DNA of 41,439 nt from Actinomortierella ambigua (GCA_016098155.1 JAAAJB010000316.1:1-41439), one strand, 5' to 3'. Counted from the first letter of the stretch, positions 9,970 through 22,373 are shown. Numbers and translations are program-made. The notes: a model not told the origin generated them from the sequence alone.

Positions 9970-11184
9970 CTAAAAGCTACCATCCATGCGGCCAACGATG
10001 CTCACATACATCTGCAGTGCACGCAGGATATAGCCCGGGTCGGTCTCGAGTGCGCGGCCCAGACTCTCAAACACGTCTGCGTAATGACCCGTTTTGTTCA
10101 TGTACAGCGTCGAGAATGCATTCTCGATCCGCGTCACAAGACTCGCCATCACCATCGTCAACTTTTGTTGGTCCGTCACATCCTTGAGAGGCACCGACAA
10201 TAACTGGACCATCTCCTCCGACATGGCTGCTCCTGCTCCTCCTCCATCCCTGCCTGCTGCCCCAGATGCCAATCGTTCCAGCCGAAGGCACAGGTGCTGC
10301 AGTCGCTGCACGGACCCGGCATCCAGTGACTGTGGCAAGATCTGGACCACATCCACCACCACACCATTGCCGCCAGGTTGCGATCGTGCCGCCAAATCCA
10401 TTTGCGCCTTATCGTTGTGCATGCGCGCCATCTGTGACACCGACTGCGAATACAGCATATACAGCGTCTCGGGCGTCTCGAGACCCTTGAGATGTCGCTC
10501 TCCCAGATCCAGGCATTCAAAGCCCATCGTCCGCAGCGCCCGCACATGCCGGGCCCGCTGTTCGTCCAACACTCCCGCTTGCTCTTCCGCTAGCTGATGA
10601 TTGATGACATTGATCACATCGCTACTGATACAGATCTGTCCTCCATCGGCAGCATCACAGATACGCGCCGCACGGTTCACCATCGGACCATAGTAATCCA
10701 TACGTCGCGTCACGGCATCGCGATCGCTGACGGGGCGGCCCCAGTGGATGCCCATGCGGACCGACAAACCACGGTAGAGCAACCGCTTCTTGTCGTCAAA
10801 GACTTCATGGCCCTCCGCCGAGTCGAGAATCTCTTGTGGCCAATCAGCCGTCAGCAACAGATCCTGTACCGTCAGGCACCAGAGCATCGCGGCCGGTACG
10901 CTCGAGAACGACGCCATCATCGCATCACCTTCGTTCTTCACCTCGTACCCTCCGATCGCTCGTAACTGCCGACGCATGATGATAAAGTGCTCCTTGATCG
11001 CCATCGCCATCGCAATGTCGTTGTTCTCCCACAGCTTGGTCGAGCTCTTGATGTCCGTAAACACCATTGCCACCTCGCCCTGTGGAGCCTCGATTTCTCG
11101 TTCCAGACGTGCCAGCATCTAAACCAAAGAAAGAAAGAGAGAAAGAGGGGAAAGACAAAAAAAAAAAAAAAAAACAAAACAAAA

Positions 11185-11220
<36 letters not shown>

Positions 11221-14200
11221 AAGACCATGGCGTAAGTAATTTAAAAAAAAAAGAATGAAAAGAAACAAGACAACAAATCACCTGAAAAACAAAACAAAGC
11301 ATACCGAGTCAGCAGCTTCTTCCTGCTTCGCCCTCCTCGACTTTGCCTGGACACGCGCCTGTTCCTCCTGAAGATCCGCATCGCCGATCGGGCTTCCCTG
11401 GGTGCCCGTGAAATCGCCGCGGCGCGTAAACAAGTCGCCGACGCCGATCAGCATCACGACCATATGTTCGCGCGCACCATACGAGATGGCAATGTCCCTC
11501 AACTTTTGGGCCGCATACATCAAATCACGGAACTCGCGTCGTTCGGCCTTTGCAATGTCGACCGCCGTCCGGTACGACATCACGTCCCAGAACGACTTTG
11601 ACGCCATGATCAAGAAATCATCCTCCTCCGTCAGCTGCACCACCTCAATATACGGGTTCGAATTCACAATCGGCACCAGATGGAACCCTCCAAAGGCTCG
11701 CGACGTGTCCAGCTCCTCGTTCAACAATCCATCGCCACTCACAAATCCTCCGGCCCGCTTGATCTTGAAGATCTCCGTCGGGTTCCAGGGTGTGTGCTTG
11801 TGCGAGATCACCTGGAACGCATCCGACTTCTTCGCCAATACCGCCATCGCATCCCCGACATTGGCCGCATACAGCGTCGAGCCTTTGATGTACGCCACCA
11901 ACGCCGACGCCACCCCTCCACGGCCCTTGTCCTCCGGCGCGACCGACCACAGTTCGCGATCGAGTCCCAAAAACGTCCGACGGAGCGCACTCACGACCGT
12001 GTCGGGCCCTTCCATCTTTTCGAGCTCAATCTTGAGCGACGTTCCAAACCGGTCCTTCAAGAAATTCGTCACCATACAGTTGGCCTGGTACTTTTGGCTC
12101 CGTCCGTCAAACAACCCAAACAACGATTCGTCCTCTTTGGTCTGGAATTTCGGGTGTACCAAGTCCCAGATGCTCAGGTAGTCACTGTCACCCAATGTGT
12201 CCGCCATACCATACGACATGTTGTGAAGGGATGACATGGATGTCCGCACACGTCGGTCCACAGAGTTTTCCGGAACGCTGTCCGTGATCGTCACATCCAT
12301 CAGTCCCAGAATCCGAAGCCGCGTCAATGCTCCGAAATCCGACAGGTTGCCGTGCCGCGTATGGACCGGCACATTGTCCAGCTGTTGCTTCTTGATCTGC
12401 AGCTTTTTGTTGCCAGACATGTTTAGATACTTGAGCTCCAGATTCCAGTTCCTATTTTTTTTTTTCGAACGTGTGTTAAAAGGCTGTTAAACACAATCAC
12501 AAAAACTCCATTACGGCCTCAAAAGAAAAAAAAAGTGGGTAGTGGGGGATCAGGGACATACCAGTTCCAGTCGTATGGCCAGTTGGAAATGTTATACTTT
12601 AGCATATTACAACCCACGTCCAGCACATTCAGCTTATTGATCTTGCCCAGTTCTGCCGGCAACGTCGTCAGCTTATTGCCGTTCACATGGAGCACCCTCA
12701 ATCCGCGCAGCCGCTCAATGTCCTCGGCGGGTAAGCTGGTCAGCCGGTTACCACTCAGGTACAGGTGCGTGATATAGCCCGGGTTGGGGATCTTGCCCCT
12801 CGGGATCTCGTCAATCTCGTTATGGCTCACATTCAGGTACATCAGATTCGTAAACTGCGACAGCGGGAAAAACACATCGTCCGGCAATCGGTTGTCTCCC
12901 AAATACAGATTCTGAAGCGTCGTCGTCATTGGCGCCGAGCACAACGCTCGGTTCGACACCGTGATGTTGCTTGGCGTCGCCGGCAGCGGCTTGGATCGTG
13001 AAGGGGAAGGTGATGTCGAACCACCACCACCACCGCTGCTGCCGCCGCCGCCGTTCCCATTCGTGCTGCCGCCACTACCTCCACTACCTGCACTGCCAGC
13101 TCCATTGGCCACTGGCAGAGACGACGGCAGCAGAGGCGATCCTGAATCCGGGTCGAGCAAGGTCGCAGCCGAGGACGAAGCCGAGAGTGTCGAAAAGCTA
13201 TTGTTGTTGGCCTGCTGGGACAACGAGATCTTGGGTGGGTCCGGGAAGGCCTCGAGGATGTTGGACGAGGCATTCAACGTGATCAGAGGGCAGTGCCAGA
13301 TCGCCGCGGGAAGCTCACTCAAGTTGTTGCCATGGACCGACAGTTCCTGCAACGATTCCAGCTGCTGAATCTCATCTGGGATCCTCGACAGCTTGTTGTT
13401 GGAGATGGACAGGATCCGAAGGCGCCTCAATAACCCGATCGTCGACGGGATCGATCCAATGCTGTTAAAATCCAGTCGCAACACCTCCAGACTCCGCAGG
13501 TGCTCAAACAGCTCCGGCCCGAGATTCGACAGCTTGTTGAACGACACGTCCAGCATCGTCAATGTCTCGCCGCATCCGCGCAGGTTCATGTCCATCAGAT
13601 TCGATTTCGTTGCTGTTACCCGCACCACACTTTGCAGACAGCTGCTGTTCAGGGACAGCGTCGTATTGTAGTCGAGCATCAGCTCCTTGAGCCGCGTCAG
13701 CGCATTCACGGCCTCGATCCCGATAAGGCCGTTCTGGCGAAGATCCAGCTTCTCCAGACGGACAAGACCCTCGACCGATTTCGGCAGCGTCCCACCAATC
13801 CGGTTCGACAACAGGATCAGCGTCCGTAGTCGTGTCAACTTGCACAGCTCGTCCGGCAACTCTGAAATCTCGTTGAAACTCAGGTCTAGTCGGTCCAGAC
13901 TCATAATCTCGCACAGCGCCGCAGGTATCTTCTTAAAGTTGTTGCTCGACAGATCAAGCACACTCAGCTGTGTAAAGTGTCGATACGAGTCTGGAATCGT
14001 CGATAGTCGGTTGCTCTTTAGGATCAACGTTTCCAAATAGTGTGCCTGCTCCAGTTGGGCATACTCCAGATCCCGAATCCGATTGCCGCGTGCGTCCAGT
14101 TTTCTCAGCTGTGGTAATGCTCGTACACTGTTTGGAAGCCGATCGAGGTCGTTGTAGATCAAGTACAGCTCCCTCAACGCCGTACATCCCTGGAAGAAGT

Positions 14201-15461
14201 CCAGCGGCAGATCCATCCGAAGGTTGTGCGAAACATCTAGCGTCACGATCGCTCTGGACTTGAGGAATAGGAAAATGGGAATCGTTTGAAGACATTTTCC
14301 CTGCAGATTGACGTGCGTAAACTCGCCTCCATGTTCCGCAATGTAGTCCTCCTATTGTCATTACGGGAAAAAATAGAATGAAAAGTTTTGGGGTTTGTTA
14401 GAGTCACGGAGAGTTGTTCGTGATCCAGCTACGTCATGATGTCTTCCTTCCCCCTTCCCCCTTACCATTGTCAACGGAGCATCGCTTTCTGTAAACATGA
14501 AGCGACATAAAAAGCTATTATCTTTTCCGCTGAGTTCTTCTAACTTGTCTTGATCAGTGTAGCCAAACTGCAATAGGCATCTCCGCAAAATGCTGAGCGG
14601 CCGTTCATGAGGCCCAAGTAATCGCACTGTCACGAAAAAAAAGCAAGGCATGGGGAGTGATATTGTGAGATGCGTTGGTCAATGGCTCATTGTCTTTCCT
14701 CTTTGTCTTCCCCCCCGCCCTTCCCCTCCTTTTTTTTTGGTAATCTGAAAAGAGCAAAAAGCCAATAGGTAGACGTACCTATGTTGTTGCGTTTCATGTA
14801 GATGTGGAACTTTGACGTGTCGGGCTTAAAGTGCTTCCGGACCAGCAGTGCCGAGAGTTGGGTAGTGGTGTCAGTCGGTACACAGTTGACGGTGGTGTAC
14901 GTGGTATCTGGACGGAAGATGCGTATCGTCGACAGCTTTTTCTTGCCAAAGTCCCATGTCTCATAGTCGCTCTGTGACAGGTCGTCCGAGCTTCTGTCAT
15001 CAGGCGCGATGGCCACCGACTTTTTCACACCAACAACTGTCGAGGGTGGTTGGACTCCCCAGCTCTCTGGTGCAGCCCAAGACTCTGCACCTCCCACGGA
15101 CGGCCAAGGACTGGGGCCTTCGTCACCTAACGGTCGCAGGACAGGTACAGCACTCGAATCCATCATAATGATCCCGTGAGAGTTGTCTATGAATCCTGTA
15201 ACGTTGTCCATGTTCACTAGCATCGAGGAAGAAAAGAAAAGAAAAAATATTAGGTGGACGTTGATGTGGAGGAAAATAGCTGGGCACCTCCAAATTCGGA
15301 AGGCTATGTTGTCGCTTACGGTTGTAGGTTTGAGCCGATTCATTCTAAAGGGGTGGGGGGAAAGGTAAAATGTAAAAATAGTTGAGAACCACGTTCATTA
15401 AAACAATAGAAGAGCAAGGTATGTTGATCTGCAGTTGTTCCTCTCTCTCTCCTCTCCCACT

Positions 15462-15503
<42 letters not shown>

Positions 15504-17195
15504 GGGAGGGAGGGTGAAAAATAGACATATCCCCTCACAGCCGATTATTCTTACAGTGTTTGGCTGTCCATCCTTCTTGGACGACTTTCTACTCCAGGGC
15601 GAGTGTTGGAGTGGATGATGAGAGTCTCCGTCGCTGCTTCCATGCCGCCGATCGCCGAAAAAGAGTCCGTGTCCGCTATCGCTGTCACTACGGAGGATGA
15701 AGGATGACGAAGTCGCGGCATGGATGGAGGGTGGTGAGAAGGGCGAGATTCCTGAAGTGTCGTCTGCTGAGTGTTTTCGTGCGGAGGACGCTAAGTTGTT
15801 GAGTTCCGATTGTAGAGTAGTAAACAAAAAGAATAGTGGACCGTGTGTAAAAAAAGTGCCAAATAAAGAATAGTTGGGTGTTGTGTGAGTCTTCTTCGTT
15901 CTCATAACAGCCAATGCAAATAATAATGTACCCACATAAATTTGTTATTTTTTTTCCCTCCCCCCTCTCGTCCTGTCGTTGATACGAATTGTTCCCTCAT
16001 AAAAGATTGTATACATACAATCAGCATGGGTATTGGATGACTGGTTACTCTGATGGGATTTTTTCTTGAGGCGGCTGAAGAAGTTGTTTGTCTTTTTGGT
16101 CTCTTTTGCCGGGCTGACCTGGACAGGAGCCGGTTGATCCTGTTCCTGGCCGTTTGAGCGCTTGCCGTAGAGGTCGCCAAAGTCGGATGATTTTGTGCGG
16201 CGATGCTGAGGAGCCTCATTGACGTTTTTGCGCGAATCGGATCGCTGTCCAGGCATGGGACGTTGTTGCTGCTGCTGCTGATACTGCTGCTGCTGATACT
16301 GTTGCTGCTGGTGGCGTGCATTTGAGCCGTTGTTGATGGGGTGAGGATTCTGAGACGACAAGGTGGTGGGCCACCCTTTGGCGGTGGTTGGTACGCCACT
16401 GCCGCCGTTTGCTCCTCCTAGTTGAGGGCTTTGTTCCAGTGGATGGTGATCGGGAGAAGGTGAGCGAGAATAGGACTCTGCAGACCGACGTCGCTCATAC
16501 AGGTTGGCAGACATGGAGCCGTTACTGCTGCCGCCTTGGAGAGAATGATAGCTGCTGTAGGAGCTGGAGACGGGTGGGCCAGCGGGGCGGGTGGGTGCAT
16601 TACTGCCGCTGAAGCTACTACTGCTGTTGCTGTGTGGGATGGAGCTATTCGTGGTGTTGCTGGCGGTGTTGCTGCTGTGGATGTGGCCCATGGATGTCTT
16701 GCGCGTATGGCCCCCATTGTTGTAAAAGATGTCTGGGTCGGGGGAGGGTGGGCGCGAGGAGGAGCGGAAGAAGGAGAGAAGACCATTGTCGTCCTTGTGG
16801 CTCTTCTTCTTGCCGCCACTGCTGCCACCGCCGCTGGGCGAGCGGACGTCCATCGGTGGCGGGCAGAGGGCAGCAGAGTACGGTTCAAAGGGATAGGGCT
16901 GGCGTGGATTGGTTGACGAGGAAGAGTATGTGCGTTGGCGCTCGTCGAGAGGATGCGGTGAGCCGCGTGTAGACTGTCCGTGAAGGTAGGAATGGGCGCT
17001 GTGGACGCTGGTGGAAGAAGAGGATGAGGCATTGAGGAGAGATGAGGAGCCAGAGAGGCCCTGTTTGGCATGCAAGCCCATGAATGAAAAGTCGTCGAGA
17101 GGATGCAGGCGGCTGGTGTTGTTTAGTGAACTGGCAGAGCCTTTTCTAGAGTCACCAAGGGACGCGGCATGAGATGGGTTTGAGGGAGGGGGCAT
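9970..17195 (-). CDS. CYR1: Adenylate cyclase (fungal Cyr1/Cac1 type)
   Basis: Exons, 5' to 3' on the minus strand: 17195-16019, 15790-15555, 15344-15320, 15216-14779, 14626-14466, 14351-12562, 12451-11305, 11118-9970; 2040 residues. It makes cAMP from ATP at the membrane, downstream of Ras and G-alpha. Residues 1-470 are disordered, Ser- and Gln-rich. A Ras-association domain lies at about 560-680, leucine-rich repeats at about 690-1290 with a Gly/Ser-rich interruption, a PP2C-like domain at about 1330-1600 (LFGLFDGR replaces the metal-binding DGHGG), and a class III cyclase domain from 1674. Visible catalytic residues: FTDI (D1680), KNEGD (K1719, D1723), DYYG (D1799), N1806 and R1810. The frame is open upstream to 17636 but would encode only CT-repeat Leu/Ser, so MPPPSNPS at 17195 is preferred. 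The junction across introns 5-7 restores the conserved NWNLELKYLNMSGN block. Confidence 0.95.
11154..11216. repeat. A-rich tract in adenylate cyclase intron 7
   Basis: About 60 bp of nearly pure A with a few C, inside the intron between cyclase exons 7 and 8. On the sense (minus) strand it is a T tract ending about 35 nt before the acceptor, so it can act as an extended polypyrimidine tract. Confidence 0.85.
15320..15344 (-). other. 25-nt microexon of adenylate cyclase
   Basis: Flanked on the sense strand by a TTTAG acceptor and a GTAAGC donor. Its 25 bases enter in phase 0 and leave in phase 1, which exactly fits exon 2 (ends phase 0) and exon 4 (needs two bases to complete a codon), adding NESAQTYN. 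Skipping it breaks the frame, so the RA, LRR and catalytic domains depend on its inclusion. Confidence 0.8.
15465..15510. repeat. GA microsatellite in adenylate cyclase intron 2
   Basis: (GA)n of about 45 bp on the plus strand, so (CT)n on the sense strand, between cyclase exon 2 and the microexon. A C/T-rich stretch also precedes it at 15441-15458. Confidence 0.9.
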
Positions 17196-18029
17196 TCGAG
17201 TGGTGATGAATGATGTGTGTGAGGAGAGAGGGAGAGAGACGGAGAGCGAGAGAGAGAGAGATGGAAATGAAGTAGAGTAGAGTGGAGCAGTGTAGAGAGA
17301 GAGTGTGTGTGGTGTGCGCGTGTGGTGAGAGACAGTGAGTGAGAGAGAAAGAGAAGAGAGAGAGAGACAAAGAGAGAGAGAGAGAGGAGAGGGGGAGCAA
17401 GAGAAGGGGGGAATGGGAATGGGGAGAGGGAGAGGAAAGAGAGACGCGGATAGGGAAGAGAAGATAGAGAGAAGAGAGAGAATGAAGAGAGAGAAGAGAG
17501 TGAATGAATGAATGTATGAATGAATGGGTGGAGAGAATGCAATGATGAGAGAAAAGAGAAAAAAAGGCTTTTGAGAGAGAGAAGAGTTGTGGGTTGTTTG
17601 CAAGCACAGGACACCCACCCACGCACACACTGCCACCCACCACCACCACCCCTCTTCTCTTTCCCTCCCTCCGCCTCATTCTGCTTCACCACCACCACAC
17701 CACACGCACCACCCACAAACAATTATTATTGTCACCCCATGTCACCTCCCTCTCTGCTATCATTGCTTTTCTCTCTCTCTCTCTCCTCTCTCACATCCAT
17801 GACTCCCTCCCCTCTTCTTTGTCTCCCTTATTGTCTCTGGGCCATTGTCGGAGACCCCTCACTCACACTCACACTGTAGACACCCTTCCCATCCCTCCTC
17901 TATCGTGTTATATAACCACTTTCTTCAACTCCAATCACGACGCTACTTTGCACATTCGCACAGTGCCTTAAATCCCAAAAGTCTTTATATCCTCTCAAAA
18001 AAAACGAATTACGCTACATTACTTGCTTC
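17196..18029 (-). promoter_or_regulatory. Leader and promoter region of adenylate cyclase
   Basis: 834 bp between the cyclase start and the TAPT1-family stop. 17215-17480 is a long imperfect GA-rich (sense CT-rich) low-complexity block, almost certainly leader or core promoter. 17600-17880 is C- and CA-rich, with CT runs at 17771-17793. No separate gene is supported: long open frames here on either strand are products of the repeats. Confidence 0.6.
17215..17480. repeat. GA-rich low-complexity block upstream of adenylate cyclase
   Basis: About 265 bp of imperfect GA, GAGAA and GGGA repeats on the plus strand, reading CT on the cyclase sense strand. It keeps an open frame into the cyclase coding region, which would artificially lengthen the protein if included. 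Confidence 0.85.
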
Positions 18030-19279
18030 TCATGGAATACGCGACTTGAACAACGTGTACCGCTCGATCGTGTCCAGTGTCGCCACCTGTCGTTTCTCGC
18101 CCCCAACTAGGAACGCGTCGCCACCGCCACTCGCCTGCGCACCACTGTTGCGTCCATCCAGCATCACCGACACCGTCGAGCTCATCACCCGCTCCTCCTT
18201 CGCCGCCGCACTCTCCCGCATCAGTCGGTCCGTCTGCCGCTCAATCTGCTCCCGCGACTCCATCGTCAGATACCGCTGGTGAGCAAAACCCAAAAGGTTG
18301 ATCCCCACCAGCAGCTTCATCGCCACCAGGCACGCATACGTCGCCATCCACGCCAGGATAATCACACTCCACTCGAGCACCTTGTGCCCCATCTCCGGCG
18401 AGATCCCGTGCTTGTACAGCCATGCCAGGCAACGGTGCCCCAGCACCACCGCCGTCTCGCCAAACACTGCCCATACCACCTTGCTGAACCAGACTGCCAC
18501 CCCAACAAGTCCTATCGCTGCTGCTCCCATGCTTGAAAACTCGACCGACGGCATCTCCCAGTCAATCTCCAGGTTCTCAAAATTCAGCGTCCTTGCTGCG
18601 GCGGCTGCTGCTACTGACCCTGTCAATGGCTCTGAGACTGCCGGCATCGCCATGCTATCCAGTCCGTCATCCGGTAGCGTCGACAACACCATTTGCAACG
18701 TCTGCGCCGACACACAGATCACAAGGCATGCCAGTGGTAGTGACGCAAGCCCAATCCGCCGCGCCACCATCGGAGACTGATCGACAAACATTGTCGCCGC
18801 CGTTGTCGTCGCTGTTGCTGTTGCTGTCCCTGTTGCTGTCCCTGTTGTCGCTGCCGTTGCTGTTGCCGCTGTTGCCGCTGTCGCCGTCGCTGTTGTTGTT
18901 GTCGTCGTCGTCGATGCTGTTGCTGTTTGATTCGGTGGGTGACCTTTACCCGGCAGACGTGTCGGGCTGCCCACAACCAAGTCTCGGCACAGAATATCCA
19001 CAAAGCGCCCATACACCGTCGGTCGGATCTGGTTAAACTTTGTAATAAATGCATGCTTCAACCAGTCCACCAGCGTCTCGCATCCAAGCACCAGCAAGCA
19101 TGGCGTCAGTAGCCGCGCCACCGTTGTCATGGATGAAAACAACGGCACAAACGACTGTGGAAAAATGGAGAATGGCGAAGGCGGGGAGGCAGATAGCTCT
19201 ACTAGATTCCGTACTGCAATAATTGTCATAAATACTGACAGCTGGAAGCGTTCGACGATGTCTATCGAGAGAGACAGAG

Positions 19280-19316
<37 letters not shown>

Positions 19317-21503
19317 GTAGGAGAGAGAGCGAGAGAGAGAGAGAGAGAGAGAGAGCAGTTAGAGGGTCGATTTACACTTAGGGGACGCAAGGATGAAACA
19401 GCTCGCATTCAAAGAGAGCCTTATCCGTCCTACCACTGCAGCTGAGCTGGAAGAGATTCTCTTTTTCAAATCTCTTGAATACGCTGGCCTTGATCTCGAC
19501 AAATTGGTTACTGATGAGCAAAGTGAGAAGAGCGTTCGAGTACGAATTCACTGCTACATTCAACGTCACCATCTGGTAAAATAGGACCATTGTGTGTGCC
19601 ACTATTGACCGAAAGAAAGACAGGAAGAATGGAAAGAAAAGAAAGGCCGAGTGAGTGCGGACATAATTGACTAACGGGTTGATGTGGAACTGTCAAATGA
19701 AACACATTATTTGAAAAAAAAAAAAGGAGACAGGGCGACGGGTACTCACAAATGTAGAGGAGCGCTAGGATGGTAAAGGTGATGGGGCGTGCATGACGTG
19801 CTGCACCAAAACTGGACTTTGGAGGCTGGCTACCCAGTGTTGCCTTGGAGAACAGCGAGTCGAGAATGTCCTGACCAAACGAACAACATAGACGATCAAA
19901 GATCTGTTTGAATTTCCAAACAAAGGGTGAGCACGGAAAAGTCGTAGATGTCGCGATAACATAAGTGGCGCAATCATGCATACCTCAACAAGCACGGATA
20001 AAAGAAAAAAGAAATGCACGGAGGAGATACATACCTCAAGACAGTTGAAAACGGCGTAGAGTTTCATGGCATTTTGCCCACGAATAAAGTGGTAGGTTCG
20101 AGAGGCATCCACAGAGTGCAGGATGGTGCAGGCCACCACAACGAGCCCCACTTTGATGAGATCACATTTTTGGGATGATTTGAGTCGTCTATAGTTGAAA
20201 GTGTAAGAGTTGGTACCGAATGTTTTGTTAATCGACGGTGACTAGAACAAAAAGTACAACAAAAAAAAAAGATGCACACGCGATGTTAGATCCGAGAGGG
20301 AATCGACCCCTCCTTCCGCCCCATTAATACTCACGGTCGCTCTTGCTCTTTACGGAACGAGAGTTTTGACACCACCCAACGAAAGAGTGCGACTAACGCG
20401 AGCATAAATCGGGCCGGCAGAATCGTGAATGTGTAGAGAAACGAGTCTAGGCATACAAAGTAGCCAAACACAATCATCTAGATGTAGGAAAGAAAAAAAA
20501 AAAACAATAAGTATTCTTGAGCGAGATTCTCTGTGCAAAAAAGTTTTTCCCTCTGTCTCTCTCTCTCTCCCCCATCTTCGATGAATCAGGCTAATAAATA
20601 CCTTTTCAAAGGCTATAGGCACAGTGAAAAAGTTTGCAATCCGCTCCCGTTTAAGTTCCTGCGTGGACTCAAAATCAGACGCTGTCATTTCCTCCTTGAG
20701 ATAGTCCCATAGCGATACTGCGATGGGATATGTTGCATGGTCTGTCATTGTGCTGCCGAACCCTTCCGCCTGAGCTATTCATTTTCAAAAGCAAGCAGCG
20801 CATTATTAGGCCACGCTGAATGTTGTTTGTATATCATTCCTTGTATCGGTGTTCTGCCGCGAGTGTTGATGCACATACGCGAATTCATTTTGGAAGGGTG
20901 AGAGCTGCTTCCATCCAAAGATCTACTATGTCCACCACTACTCGGACCAATAGTCAGATTCATGCGTCGGTCGGTCGAGCCTTGCTTTGAGGGAGGCCTG
21001 GTGCCTTGGCTGCCAACACCGGCAATCCGGCTGTCCTCCAGCTGTGCTTTGATGAGCTGCAGGTCCACATGCTGCAGAAACTCTTCTCCCCCAAGGATGC
21101 CAGAGGCAGATCCAGCACGGCTGCGAGCGATGTTGGTGGACTGGGCCCAAAGCCGAGAATTCAAGTCGCTGTTTTCCTTGTTTGAAAGTTTGTCTGATGG
21201 AACGTTTCCTCCTCCTCCGCTGCCGTTTCCACCTCCCTGTTTGCTGCCAGCGGCAAGGGTGGTGGTGGTGGTGGTGGTGTTGGCGTTGACATGCACCGGT
21301 ATCTCAGCGAGGACTGAAGAAGGTTGGTGGGATTTGACAGAGACGGCAGACTGCAAAGGAGAGGACGGGGTCGACTTGAAGCCAGCCTTCCATGACTTTG
21401 ACTTCTTCTTGTTGTGTTTGCGTTGAGGTCCTGTCCCCTGCTGGCCAGCTAGCCCATTCTGTTGATGCGGATGTTGTTGTTGCTTGGTGGCTATGGATGC
21501 CAT
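18030..21503 (-). CDS. TAPT1 family multi-pass membrane protein
   Basis: Exons on the minus strand: 21503-20879, 20774-20602, 20477-20335, 20188-20035, 19903-19750, 19601-19434 and 19261-18030; 882 residues. Family hallmarks appear in order: SLWDYLKEEM, then LDSFLYTFTILPARF, YHFIRGQNAMKLY, CCSFGQDILDSL, TLNVAVNSYSNALLTLL, NQFVEIKASVFKRFEKENLF, and LVDWLKHAFITKFN. This is the TAPT1/Emp65-type eukaryotic membrane family; members lie in the ER or at the ciliary base, and yeast Emp65 works with SLP1 in protecting folding proteins. The first ~210 residues are disordered and Ser/Gly/Thr-rich. Between the KHAFITKFN block and the last membrane segments is a Thr/Ala repeat (about 579-631). The start MASIATKQ at 21503 is the last Met before the conserved part with suitable composition. 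Intron 1 (gtatgt...tag) is the least certain junction. Confidence 0.88.
18797..18930. repeat. Trinucleotide repeat coding Thr/Ala in TAPT1-family gene
   Basis: Imperfect GTT/GCT/GTC/GCC triplet array on the plus strand, read on the minus strand as ACN and GCN codons. It encodes an uncharged Thr/Ala linker of about 45 residues in a predicted loop. Triplet phase keeps length changes in frame. Confidence 0.85.
19267..19356. repeat. GA microsatellite in TAPT1-family intron 6
   Basis: Two (GA)n blocks, separated by a short interruption, directly upstream of the exon 7 acceptor in sense orientation. On the sense strand it is a CT polypyrimidine tract. Confidence 0.9.
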
Positions 21504-22366
21504 GGCGACATGAAGAAGGCAGATGCAAAAGCTCTGGTCCCCAAAAAAAATTCGGTTGGCACAGAAGCCGCCAATCCCCCGACTCAAAGCTTAAACTGTC
21601 AAACTTTAAACAAGAAAACATGTCCACATGCATTTCGTTCAACATGGACAACACTGATCCCTCGAGGGAGGGAGCTTGTTCGGCCATGCCTGGCCTCAAG
21701 AATGTGTCCATCTGACCCGTATCTGTTAAAAGTCCGATACTGAAGTCAAGACCATCTTATAAAGGAAGAAGAGGAAGCTGACAGAGTTGAAAGGCTGGGA
21801 TCGCAAGCGAACAAAAGGAGAGCAGTGCATGTGGGGCCGTTGATGCACTGACACGTCAGTCCTGGGGTACCTTTAAATTTGGCATGTTAGCTGACCAGTC
21901 TCTCGCGATCGATGACCTAGCCCAGAGATATTTCTGTATCTCACACCTCTTCGCTGTTCTTCGTAGCACCTCATGAGGTTGTCTTCAGAAAAGCACTCAC
22001 CCAAACCACATTCAGTAGTCGTCAATGCTGTCAACGTTTCCAACAAATTCTCACCCCTGAACAAGGTCTAGAAGGCATACGCCTCTCTCACGAAGGAGGT
22101 CAATGCAACCATCAGTTCACTTATGCCGAGAACATGCCATTGGACGTGAGAATTTAGAAGGTTCAACGCTCTCGCCTCGCTCTGCGTGAACGCTGGTGAG
22201 GATGGTACCTGTTTAGGGGTGGGATTTTCGCGCTCCTTTCGTTGCGACCTTACTTTAGATGCAGGAGAGTCAACAATCATCCATCCAACTAAATCAAAAA
22301 GGGCGTGCTCAACCACATCTAACAATGTGTTCAATGCTTGAGCGTGAGAACCAAGTTCTACTCGAT
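21504..22366. other. Intergenic, divergent promoter side
   Basis: About 860 bp between the TAPT1-family start (minus) and the TATA box of the secreted beta-trefoil-like gene (plus). No gene is supported. From about 22088 the sequence is recognisably similar to 23212 onward, marking the upstream arm of the tandem duplication. Confidence 0.5.
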
Positions 22367-22373
22367 TATAAAA
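22367..22373 (+). promoter_or_regulatory. TATA box of secreted beta-trefoil-like gene
   Basis: TATAAAA about 95 bp before the start codon at 22468, in a segment conserved with the decayed tandem copy, where the matching bases are TTTAAAA (23455-23461). Confidence 0.65.

Noticed and set aside
17196..17636. 147-residue N-terminal extension of adenylate cyclase from an upstream in-frame ATG
   Set aside because: It is encoded almost entirely by the CT-rich leader, giving Leu/Ser runs typical of translated microsatellite; the ATG at 17195 starts normal-looking protein.
19508..19981. 157-codon minus-strand frame reading through TAPT1-family exon 5
   Set aside because: Family alignment requires splicing at 19750 to 19601, which restores LAHTMVLFYQMVTLNVAVNS; the read-through is intron translation.
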